Below the pieces are notes generated by a model. That model was not told the DNA's origin and did not search any database. It saw only the letters and a list, made by a program, of their open reading frames with translations. A DNA stretch of 16,211 nucleotides from Zeimonas sp044507525 (GTDB lineage Bacteria > Pseudomonadota > Gammaproteobacteria > Burkholderiales > Burkholderiaceae_E), in assembly GCA_044507525.1 (NCBI GenBank), contig JBIQJM010000072.1:1-16211 (forward strand). The letters are read 5' to 3'. Below are positions 1 through 6,663 of the stretch, in pieces; position 1 is the stretch's first letter, and every line of letters begins with the position of its first letter. The translations under genes and the position numbers were made by a program.

Positions 1-89
1 CTCGGGCATCCCTCTTGCACCCCTTGCTCGCATGTCCTCGGTGACCGCGCGGCGGACCGAAGGCAATCCGCAATCCGATGGAGCACACC

Positions 90-557
90 ATGACCAGCGA
101 CAGAACCTCCCTGATGCGACGCCAGCCGCTGCTCGCGACCTTCGCGGCCGCGGCCTTCCTCGGCGCCTTCGGCCTTGCCCAGGCGCAGAGCAGCACGAGC
201 CCCACCCAGGTGAACCCGAGCGCGACCGACTCGAACCGCGAAGCTTCGCAAGGCATGCAGCCCAGCCAGGGCGATACGCGCACCGGCACGATGCGCAGCG
301 ATCGCTCCACCGGCTCGACGATGAGCGGCGGCACGCAGCCCGGAAGCAGCTCGTCGATGACGGCACAGAGCGGCGGCGCGTCGGGCAGCCCGACGCAGGT
401 GAACCCCGACGCGCAGGATTCGAACCGCGAAGCCTCGCAGGGCATGGTTCCCGGCAGGAGCGACGACAGCGCGCGATCGCGCATCGACTCTCCGGACTCG
501 GACCTGCGCAACGACCGCACGACGATGGCTCGTGCGCCGCGCGTCGACCGCAACTGA
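90..557 (+). CDS. Small secreted protein with duplicated SPTQVNP...SNREASQGM motif
   Basis: I do not recognise this 155-residue protein and assign no function. The N-terminus looks like a signal peptide: basic residues at 10-11, a hydrophobic run at about 14-30, and a likely cleavage site after AQA (about residue 32). The mature part is low-complexity, rich in Ser, Gln, Gly, Asn and Thr, and probably disordered. It holds two copies of a 20-residue motif at residues 37-56 and 100-119, differing at only two positions. The start at 90 is preferred over the in-frame ATG at 78 because GGAG at 80-83 sits 6 bases upstream of it and overlaps the earlier ATG. The gene stands alone on its strand and ends about 25 bases before an intrinsic terminator. 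There is no lipobox cysteine, so a soluble periplasmic or extracellular protein is more likely than a lipoprotein. The coding call is fairly firm; the role is unknown. Confidence 0.8.
   Translation: MTSDRTSLMRRQPLLATFAAAAFLGAFGLAQAQSSTSPTQVNPSATDSNREASQGMQPSQGDTRTGTMRSDRSTGSTMSGGTQPGSSSSMTAQSGGASGSPTQVNPDAQDSNREASQGMVPGRSDDSARSRIDSPDSDLRNDRTTMARAPRVDRN
198..257 (+). repeat. Intragenic repeat, copy 1 of 2
   Basis: This encodes residues 37-56 of the small secreted protein (SPTQVNP, two variable sites, then DSNREASQGM). It is paired with 387-446, 189 bases downstream and in the same frame. Confidence 0.85.
387..446 (+). repeat. Intragenic repeat, copy 2 of 2
   Basis: This encodes residues 100-119 of the small secreted protein. 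Against copy 1, six codons differ silently and two differ in amino acid (Ser to Asp, Thr to Gln). The protein motif is thus better conserved than the DNA. Confidence 0.85.
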
Positions 558-583
558 GCCCGGGCTCCGTCCGGCTACGCCGG

Positions 584-623
584 AACCGCCGCTGCGCAGC
601 AGGCGCCGCGGCGGTTTTTTTTT
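584..623 (+). terminator. Rho-independent terminator after the small secreted protein
   Basis: A perfect 9-bp stem AACCGCCGC (584-592) pairs with GCGGCGGTT (608-616) around a 15-base loop. It leads directly into a run of nine T (615-623). The T tract is on the plus strand, so it terminates the upstream secreted-protein transcript. On the minus strand there is no U tract after the hairpin, so it should not serve the convergent L,D-transpeptidase gene. Confidence 0.9.
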
Positions 624-633
624 CAGGGGGCGA

Positions 634-1422
634 TCACGCGCCCGCTTCGGCGCGCGCCGTCGAGCGCGAGGGCACTTCGAAGCCGAACTGCTCGCGTGCG
701 GAGCGCGTCTCGGGCAGCACGTAGACCACCGCGTGCCCGTTCGCGAAGGCGGGTACGACGTAGCGCTCGTAGAAGCGCGCCGGAACGTTGATGCAACCGT
801 AGGAGATCCGGTTGTCGTCGACCGTCGGCGTGCGCAGGCGTTCCAGCCGGCGCTCCTTCGGATTCGACGCCCGCACGCGATGCATCGACACCGCGGCGTC
901 GTAGTCGACCCACATGATGTCTTCGCCGTGCGCGTTGACGCCGCGCTCGGCGACGAAGCGCCCGGCAGGCGTCGTGCGCTCGTGCGGGCGGATGCGCTCC
1001 ATCGGGCGTTCGCCGATGCCCGGCACGCTGTCGTCGCCGTGCGCGAGGCCGAGCAGCACCGGCGACGAGCCGGCCAGGTTTGCCCTCGCGTCGAACACGT
1101 ACAGCGTCGCCGCCCGCTTGTCGACGATCAGGAACGGCAGCCCTTGCGTATCGCCCGAGGCGAACGCCCAGTCGGCCACCTCGCGCGCGGGCCGCGACGG
1201 CGCCGCGCCGCCGAAATCGGCGACGCGGACGCGCGACTCGCTGCCGGCCGCAGGCGACTGCCGCAGCGCGGAGAGCGCGGCGCCCGGCGTCGGCGGCGCA
1301 TTGGCCGTCGCATCGCGCGCAAGGGCCGACGAGCCCGGCGTCGCGGCGAAGCCGAGCATCGCGATCACTGCCGTTGCGCGCAGCGGATGTCTCGAGCGGT
1401 TCTTCCGGCTTGTGCGGTGCAC
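634..1422 (-). CDS. Exported L,D-transpeptidase (YkuD domain)
   Basis: This is a 262-residue exported protein of the YkuD/L,D-transpeptidase family. The family acts in the periplasm and forms or hydrolyses peptidoglycan 3-3 cross-links or protein-peptidoglycan bonds through a catalytic cysteine. A basic N-terminus and hydrophobic stretch (about residues 12-36, ending SSALA) act as signal peptide. The YkuD domain covers about residues 94-240, beginning PFLIVDKRAATLYVF. His181 and Cys210 fit the catalytic pair. The active-site motif reads ISYGCINVP, so Tyr208 stands where most members have His in SHGC. I chose GTG at 1422 because it places the signal peptide at the N-terminus and has AGGAG-like bases about 11 upstream. 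An ATG further upstream in the same frame would add a long non-signal-like, Arg-rich extension. It is the last of three minus-strand genes and faces the terminator of the plus-strand gene. Family is confident; start is moderate; substrate unknown. Confidence 0.85.
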   Translation of the reverse strand: MHRTSRKNRSRHPLRATAVIAMLGFAATPGSSALARDATANAPPTPGAALSALRQSPAAGSESRVRVADFGGAAPSRPAREVADWAFASGDTQGLPFLIVDKRAATLYVFDARANLAGSSPVLLGLAHGDDSVPGIGERPMERIRPHERTTPAGRFVAERGVNAHGEDIMWVDYDAAVSMHRVRASNPKERRLERLRTPTVDDNRISYGCINVPARFYERYVVPAFANGHAVVYVLPETRSAREQFGFEVPSRSTARAEAGA

Positions 1423-1526
1423 GGCGGATCGGGCTCCTGCGGCGGGGCTCGTGCTGCAAGGACGACTCGGTCGGGCGACCTGTCGCGCAGCCAAGCGCGT
1501 GCACGTGCGATGCCCGTTCCGACGAT

Positions 1527-2249
1527 TCATCCGACCGGCAGCGCGTCTCCTTCGAGCAGCGCGTCGACGAATGCCGCGCCGACGTCGGGCCGGCTCCAGT
1601 GGTGCCATGCGAGCGCCGCGAAGCGGTCGGGGTTCATGCCGAGCACGAACAGGTTCAGCCGCCGCGCCGGGTCTTCGGTCGGCTCCGGACCCCCTGCCTC
1701 CAGCGCCTGCCGACGCAGGTCCGGCGGGAGCGAGTGCAGTTGCCCGACGTAGGCGAAGTACTCGTGCGCGACGACGTCGGGGTGCGGGCTGCGGAAGTGG
1801 TCGGCGACGATCGCGTGAACGGCCTCGTGCACGATCGCGCTGCGGTACAGCGCACGCGTCATCGGCAGGCCGAACGGAGCCGTGTCCGCCGGCCACCGGC
1901 TGCGCCGCAGCACGTAGGCGCGACGCAGTTCATGCAGGTAGACGCCCGCTCGCGTCGTCGTCGCCGCCTCGGGCGGCAGCGCGTCGACGACGTGCAGCTC
2001 GACCGGCGTGCGCACGACGATGTCCGTTCCCGCGAGGAAGTCCGCCGCCTGCGCGATCGCGCGACACGCTTCGCGCGACTCCGACCGGGTCGGCGCGACG
2101 ACGACCGCCGCGACCTCGGTGCAGCGCGTGCGCGCGGCGACCGGTGCGGCGGACGGGTCGCCTGGCGCGGCGAACGCGGCGCCGAGCACGGCCGAGGCAA
2201 CGGCGACCGAGACGAGGGCGAATACGGGGGAAAGCGTGCGCGGGTTCAT
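1527..2249 (-). CDS. Exported HExxH-containing putative metallopeptidase-like protein
   Basis: This is a 240-residue protein with an N-terminal signal peptide (hydrophobic residues about 8-27, likely cleaved after AFA). The mature domain carries an HExxH zinc-binding signature, HEAVH at residues 141-145, at the end of a predicted helix (RSAIVHEAVHAIVADHF). It is followed by AHEYFAYVGQL (161-171), whose Glu163 is a plausible third zinc ligand as in gluzincin-like proteases. Cys43 and Cys62 could form a disulfide. I cannot place it in a characterised peptidase family with certainty. It resembles DUF-type exported HExxH proteins of proteobacteria (possibly DUF6639, from memory only). ATG at 2249 was picked because it begins the signal peptide; no good Shine-Dalgarno sequence is visible. 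It lies 113 bases after the TPR gene and 104 bases before the transpeptidase gene, same strand. Zinc binding is inferred from the motif; peptidase activity is unproven. Confidence 0.75.
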   Translation of the reverse strand: MNPRTLSPVFALVSVAVASAVLGAAFAAPGDPSAAPVAARTRCTEVAAVVVAPTRSESREACRAIAQAADFLAGTDIVVRTPVELHVVDALPPEAATTTRAGVYLHELRRAYVLRRSRWPADTAPFGLPMTRALYRSAIVHEAVHAIVADHFRSPHPDVVAHEYFAYVGQLHSLPPDLRRQALEAGGPEPTEDPARRLNLFVLGMNPDRFAALAWHHWSRPDVGAAFVDALLEGDALPVG

Positions 2250-2362
2250 GGCGCCGAGGATCGCCCCGACGCCGTCCGACGACAATCCGCCGAACGCGGT
2301 GCCGCATTCGCGCGATGCCGGTGTCCCGGCGCGACCGGACCCGCGCGGCTGCCGCTGCGAAG

Positions 2363-3721
2363 CTAGGCCGCCGCCGCTTCCGAGTCGACGATCTCGTCGA
2401 CCGGCGGCGCCAGGCGGCGCGCGCGTTCGACGAAACGCAGCGCGGGTCGGCTCTCGGGACGGCGTGCCCTGCGTTCGTCGGCGAGTGCCCGCGCGAGCGG
2501 GCGATCGCCGCTGCGGATCGCCGCCTCGACCAGCGTCAGGTCGATCACGTCGCGCTGCGCGTTGCTGCCGCCGAAGCGGTGGTGGTAGCTGCGGATCGGC
2601 CGCAACAGGCGCACGACCTCGGCGTAGTCGGCATCGCCGAAGGCCGCCACCGCACGCGTCGCCGCCTGGCCGACTTCGCGCACGAAGCAGGCATTGTCGC
2701 CGTCGCCGCGCAGCGCGGCACGCTGCGCATCGAAGACGCGTTCGCGCGCGTCGCGCCGGCCGGCGCCGACGAAGGCCATCATCGCGTGCACGTCGTTGAA
2801 CGCGAAGTTGCCGGCATCCGCGATCGGAAGCCAGAGGTCGGCGACGGCATCCCAGCGATCGCCGACGTCGACGCCGCGCAGATGCAGCCGCCACAGCATC
2901 GACGTGGCGTCGAGCAGGTCGAAGACGACCGTCGAACGCGCACCGAAGATCGGACCGTCGAACAGGCGCAGCACCTCGTCGAGCTCGTCGCGTTCGAGAC
3001 GGAACAGCGCGAGGTGCCACCAGTTGTGCACGGCGAGAAAGCTGTCCGGCGACCAGCTCGCGGCGTTGGGCTCGAGCCATTCGATGCCGTCGCCGGGCCG
3101 GTTGCGCATCTCGTGCACGTGCGCCACCGCGTGCCACGCCCAGCCGTCGCGTGGCCGCAGCTCGACCGCCCGCCGGCCGTGGCGCTGCGCCGCTTCGTAG
3201 TCGCCGGTTTCCTCCAGGCCGAAGGCGTACATGCCGAGCAGCGAGTGGTACGCCGGCATCGACGGGCTCCAGGCCGGCAACGCACGCGCGATGCGGTCGC
3301 GCAGCATCCGGGCGTCGCCGCAGAGGAAGTCGACCTGGTGCCCGACGGCCAGCGCGAGCGCGTCGAGCGGCCAGCGCGCGCTGAGGTCCTCGAGCAGTCG
3401 CCCGCCTTCGCGCCAGTGCCCTTCGGCGGCGGCGCCCAGCGCCGCGGCGTGGCCGCGCTCGCGCGCGGTTGCGGCGAAGCGCCCTGCCTGCCGCGCGCAG
3501 TCGCGGGCGACGGCCAGCGCCTCGGGCTGCGTGCCGAGCAGGTGCAGCCAGCCGCGAAGCACGTACGCCATCGGCATCGCCGGGCATTGCGCGATCGCCC
3601 GGTCGATCGTCGAAACCGGGTCCGCGATCATGCAGCGGAACTCGTCCGCCGCCTGCTCGAGAAGCTCGATGCCGGCGGCGCTCGCGCCGCTCGTCGCATG
3701 GCCGGCGTGGTCGATGATCAT
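2363..3721 (-). CDS. TTC38-like tetratricopeptide repeat protein
   Basis: This is a 452-residue soluble protein without signal peptide or membrane segment. It is built from helical pairs typical of tetratricopeptide repeats (for example about 155-190, SLLGMYAFGLEETGDYEAA). It carries the conserved blocks of the TTC38-type family: WHAVAHVHEM (196-205), VHNWWHLALFRLE (231-243), DLLDATSMLWRL (268-279), FNDVHAMMAF (308-317) and YHHRFGGSNAQRD (379-391). These invariant His, Trp and Asp residues suggest more than a passive scaffold, but no biochemical role is established to my knowledge. The start at 3721 is strongly supported by a purine-rich GGAGGAAGGGAC directly before the ATG. The gene is divergent from the GlxA-family regulator, 111 bases apart, which suggests it may be that regulator's target. 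Family assignment is good from recalled motif patterns; function unknown. Confidence 0.85.
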   Translation of the reverse strand: MIIDHAGHATSGASAAGIELLEQAADEFRCMIADPVSTIDRAIAQCPAMPMAYVLRGWLHLLGTQPEALAVARDCARQAGRFAATARERGHAAALGAAAEGHWREGGRLLEDLSARWPLDALALAVGHQVDFLCGDARMLRDRIARALPAWSPSMPAYHSLLGMYAFGLEETGDYEAAQRHGRRAVELRPRDGWAWHAVAHVHEMRNRPGDGIEWLEPNAASWSPDSFLAVHNWWHLALFRLERDELDEVLRLFDGPIFGARSTVVFDLLDATSMLWRLHLRGVDVGDRWDAVADLWLPIADAGNFAFNDVHAMMAFVGAGRRDARERVFDAQRAALRGDGDNACFVREVGQAATRAVAAFGDADYAEVVRLLRPIRSYHHRFGGSNAQRDVIDLTLVEAAIRSGDRPLARALADERRARRPESRPALRFVERARRLAPPVDEIVDSEAAAA

Positions 3722-3832
3722 GTCCCTTCCTCCGTCTCGATTTCGTCGTACCGGGAGCGGCACGCCTGCAGTGTGTCGCCGGCGCCCCGAAGCGGCTAAA
3801 GTCATTCGTGCAACAAAGCGGACATCCGTGCC

Positions 3833-4900
3833 ATGGCCGATCCGACCCGTTCGATGACCGCGCCGGTGCGCGTCGCGCTGCTCGGCGTGCCGGACACCAC
3901 CGCATCCACGCTGTACGGCTTCCTCGACACGCTCGCGGGCGTGCGGCGCGACTGGGAGGCGGTGCACGGCCGATCGGGCGAATCGCCGTTCCGCCCGCAG
4001 GTCGTCTCGCGCGACGGCCGGCCCTTCGTCGCGGCCAACGGCGTGCGCATCTCGCCGGACGCGAGCTTCGCGTCGGCCGCCCCGCCCGACATCGTCTGCG
4101 TCACCGACCTGGCCGTCGCGCCCGACCAGCCGCTCGGCGACCGATACGACGCCGAAGCAGGATGGATCCGCGAGCAGCACGCCGCGGGCGCGCTCGTCGC
4201 GTCGGCCTGCTCGGGTGCCCTGCTGCTCGCGCGCACCGGCCTGCTCGACGGGCTCGACGCCACCTCGCATTGGGCCTACTGCGATGCGCTGCGCCGCCAG
4301 TATCCGCGTACGCGCTGGTACCCGGAACGCACCCTCGTGCTCGCCGGCCGCGGACAACGGATCGTGATGGCGGGCAGCGGCGTCGCATGGCACCAGCTGG
4401 TGCTGGCCCTCGTCGCGCGACACGCCGGCGCGCAGGCCGCGATGGAGCTGGCCCGCATCAACCTGCTCGACTGGAACCCGACGAGCCCGATCGCCTATGC
4501 GACGCTGGCGCCCGGCACGCAGGCCGCCGACCCCGTCGTCCAGCGATGCCAGCAATGGGCGGCGCGGAACTACCAGATCGAGTCGCCGGTACGGCAGATG
4601 GTCGCGCTCTCCGGCCTGCCCGAGCGCACCTTCAAGCGGCGCTTCGTGCAGGCGACCGGCATGAGCCCGCTGGAGTACGTGCATACGCTGCGCCTCGAGG
4701 AGGCGAAGCAGATGCTCGAAGCGGGCGACGACCCGGTCGAGGCGATCGCCTGGGAGGTCGGCTACCAGGACACGAGCTTCTTCGCGCGCCTGTTCCGACG
4801 ACGCGTCTCGCTCACGCCGGCGCAATACCGGCGCCGCTTCGGCGGATTGAAGCGTCGGCTCGAGCAGGCGGCGCCGGCGGGCGGCGAACAGGCGGCCTGA
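3833..4900 (+). CDS. GlxA-family transcriptional regulator (DJ-1/PfpI-like domain plus AraC HTH)
   Basis: This is a 355-residue cytoplasmic transcription factor of the AraC/XylS class. The N-terminal half (about 11-200) is a DJ-1/PfpI-like amidotransferase fold with the nucleophile-elbow region ASACSGALLLA (123-133, Cys126) and a nearby SHW (His146), typical of GlxA-type regulators. In these proteins the domain is thought to sense a ligand rather than act as an enzyme. The C-terminal part (about 235-335) holds two helix-turn-helix motifs: MVALSGLPERTFKRRF (256-271) and PVEAIAWEVGYQDTSFFARLF (301-321), then the AraC signature tail SLTPAQYRRRFG. The ATG at 3833 has only a weak ribosome site; an in-frame ATG at 3854 is an alternative start. 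It diverges from the TTC38-like gene and is convergent with gshA, with stop codons 3 bases apart. The inducer is unknown. Confidence 0.92.
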   Translation: MADPTRSMTAPVRVALLGVPDTTASTLYGFLDTLAGVRRDWEAVHGRSGESPFRPQVVSRDGRPFVAANGVRISPDASFASAAPPDIVCVTDLAVAPDQPLGDRYDAEAGWIREQHAAGALVASACSGALLLARTGLLDGLDATSHWAYCDALRRQYPRTRWYPERTLVLAGRGQRIVMAGSGVAWHQLVLALVARHAGAQAAMELARINLLDWNPTSPIAYATLAPGTQAADPVVQRCQQWAARNYQIESPVRQMVALSGLPERTFKRRFVQATGMSPLEYVHTLRLEEAKQMLEAGDDPVEAIAWEVGYQDTSFFARLFRRRVSLTPAQYRRRFGGLKRRLEQAAPAGGEQAA

Positions 4901-4903
4901 GGG

Positions 4904-6598
4904 TCAGCGGGCCTCGTCGATTCCCAGCTCGCCGGCCAGGTAGCGCCGGCGGTAGATCTCGAAGGGCATCGCGTCGGCGGCCTCGATGCGCTTCTGCTCG
5001 GCGAGCGAACGCGCCGCGGCGCTCTCCTGCCGCGCCTGCGCCTGCGCGTCGAGCTCCCGCGCAAGCAGCTCGTCGCGGTTCGCCAGCGAACGGGCGAGCG
5101 CGAAGGCGCGGAACGACTCGTCGTAGTGCGCGTGCAACTCCTCCAGCGAACGCGCCGAGGGCGTGCGCGACGGCTCGGCGAGCGCGGCGTGCGCGGCGGC
5201 GAGCGCATCGCGGTGCGGCCGGGGACGCGGCGAAGCCCCTATGCTGCCCTGCGCGTTCGCGCAGCCGGCCGCACGGGCTGCGTCGAGCGCGTCGGCGATC
5301 GGCTCGCAGGCGGCGAGCAGCGCGCTCCCCCAGTCGTGCAGCGTGCGCTCGCGTTCGCCGTCGTGCAGCGCGAGACCCGGCTCGCGGCCGCGCTGCGCGA
5401 CGAGGTGCTGGTTGCGCGAGATCGCGGCGATCTCCTGCGGCGTGTCGGGCGCACTGTCGGCGAGCAGGCAGTGCAGCAGGAACACGTCGAGGAAATGCAT
5501 CGTCTGCGCGCCGATTCCCACCGCGAAGAACGGGTCGATGTCGAGGCAGCGCACCTCGACGTACTCGACGCCGCGGTCGGCCAGTGCGCGCAACGGCCGC
5601 TCGCCGGGCCGGATGCTGCGCTTGGGACGGATCGTCCCGTAGAACTCGTTCTCGATCTGCAACAGCGTCGTCGCGAGCTGCCGGTACAGGCCGTTGCCGT
5701 CGTGCACGCCGATGCGCTCGTACGCCGGATAGGGCTCGGACAGCGCCTTCGACAGCGAGGCCGCGTAGCTGTCCAGGCAGTTGAAGCTGACGGCGAGCGA
5801 CGCCTGCGCATCGCTCTGGTATCCGAGCGGACCCATGCGCAGCGAAGTCGCGTGCGGCAGGTACAGCGTTCCCGAGGCGAGCGTCTGCAGCGAATGCGCG
5901 TGCCCCTCCAGGAAGCTGCTGCAGACCGCGGGCGAAGCGCCGAACAGGTAGAGCAGCAGCCACGAGTGCCGGCGGAAATTGCGGATGAGCGCGAAGTAGG
6001 CGGCGTCGCGATACTCGCGCACCGGATCGCTCGAGCCGTCGACGCGCTGCAGCGCCGGCCAGCCTTCGTCGGGCAGCGAGAAGTTGTAGTGGATGCCCGA
6101 GATCGTCTGCATGCGGCGGCCGTAGCGATGCGACAGCCCCTGTCGATAGACGGTCTTCGCACGGCCGACGTTCGAGGCGCCGTAGCGCGCGAGCGGGATC
6201 AGCTCGTCGTCGGGCAGCCCGCAGGGCATGCTCGCACTCCAGAGGATCTCGTCGCCGATGTGCCGGTAGACGAACTGGTGCAGCTCGGTGAGCTCGGCGA
6301 GGCACGCGTCGACGTCGACGTGCACGCCGGTGATCAGCTCGAGCTGCGCCTCGCTGAAATCGGTGGTGATGTGCGGATGCGCGAGGGCGGAGCCGAGCTC
6401 GGCCGGGTGCGGGGTATCGGCGAGGCGCCCGTCCCGGTCGGTGCGCAGGCTCTCCTTCTCGATGCCGCGCCGCAGGGTGCGCAGCATCTCGGGCGACAGC
6501 GCGCGCAGTCGTTCGAGCAGGCGCGTCGGTTCGCGCGACGCGGGATGCGGTTGCGCGCCGGATCCGGGCGGGCGAGGTTCGGCAGAATCGGGTGGCAT
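4904..6598 (-). CDS. gshA: Glutamate-cysteine ligase, E. coli (class I) type
   Basis: GshA ligates L-glutamate to L-cysteine with ATP, the first and rate-setting step of glutathione synthesis in the cytoplasm. The 564-residue protein follows the E. coli GshA pattern block by block: RGIEKESLRTDRDG (44-57), ITTDFSEAQLELIT (77-90), the metal and substrate region LWSASMPCGLPD (119-130), MQTISGIHYNFSLP (163-176), YLFGASPAVCSSF (217-229), LQIENEFYGTIRPKR (313-327) and VEYVEVRCLDIDPF (344-357). It is somewhat longer than the roughly 518-residue E. coli enzyme, through a Pro-rich N-terminal leader of about 25 residues and a Gln/Ala-rich C-terminal region. ATG at 6598 is the most natural start, though its ribosome site is weak and a downstream start cannot be excluded. 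The gene lies 65 bases after the patatin-like gene on the same strand. Identity is confident. Confidence 0.95.
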   Translation of the reverse strand: MPPDSAEPRPPGSGAQPHPASREPTRLLERLRALSPEMLRTLRRGIEKESLRTDRDGRLADTPHPAELGSALAHPHITTDFSEAQLELITGVHVDVDACLAELTELHQFVYRHIGDEILWSASMPCGLPDDELIPLARYGASNVGRAKTVYRQGLSHRYGRRMQTISGIHYNFSLPDEGWPALQRVDGSSDPVREYRDAAYFALIRNFRRHSWLLLYLFGASPAVCSSFLEGHAHSLQTLASGTLYLPHATSLRMGPLGYQSDAQASLAVSFNCLDSYAASLSKALSEPYPAYERIGVHDGNGLYRQLATTLLQIENEFYGTIRPKRSIRPGERPLRALADRGVEYVEVRCLDIDPFFAVGIGAQTMHFLDVFLLHCLLADSAPDTPQEIAAISRNQHLVAQRGREPGLALHDGERERTLHDWGSALLAACEPIADALDAARAAGCANAQGSIGASPRPRPHRDALAAAHAALAEPSRTPSARSLEELHAHYDESFRAFALARSLANRDELLARELDAQAQARQESAAARSLAEQKRIEAADAMPFEIYRRRYLAGELGIDEAR

Positions 6599-6612
6599 GG
6601 AACTCGTGTGAT

Positions 6613-6632
6613 CCCGGGCGACGCGCCCCGGG
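6613..6632. other. GC-only inverted repeat in the gshA leader
   Basis: Two copies of CCCGGG (6613-6618 and 6627-6632) flank an 8-base loop in the 65-base gap between the patatin-like gene and gshA. It could form a 6-bp hairpin ending about 14 bases upstream of the gshA start. No T tract follows on either strand, so it is not a standard terminator. It may be chance in such GC-rich DNA. Confidence 0.3.
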
Positions 6633-6663
6633 GAAAATGGCAATGGTGACAGAGCGGGAGAAA

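Noticed and set aside
1..89. Possible upstream gene end or promoter at the left edge
   Set aside because: Only frames without recognisable sequence; no convincing -35/-10 pair.
417..427. GGATTCGAACC, which looks like the complement of a tRNA T-arm
   Set aside because: It lies inside repeat copy 2 of the secreted protein, encoding Asp-Ser-Asn-Arg. The flanks show no acceptor, anticodon or D-stem pairing, and copy 1 does not keep the sequence.
914..3799. A plus-strand open frame of about 961 codons
   Set aside because: It is antisense to the transpeptidase, HExxH and TPR genes, compositionally biased, with no recognisable domain.
3722..3832. Possible AraC-type operator or promoter between the divergent TPR and GlxA genes
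   Set aside because: TAAAGT at 3797 could be a -10 box but no matching -35 is found, and no convincing direct or inverted repeat is visible.
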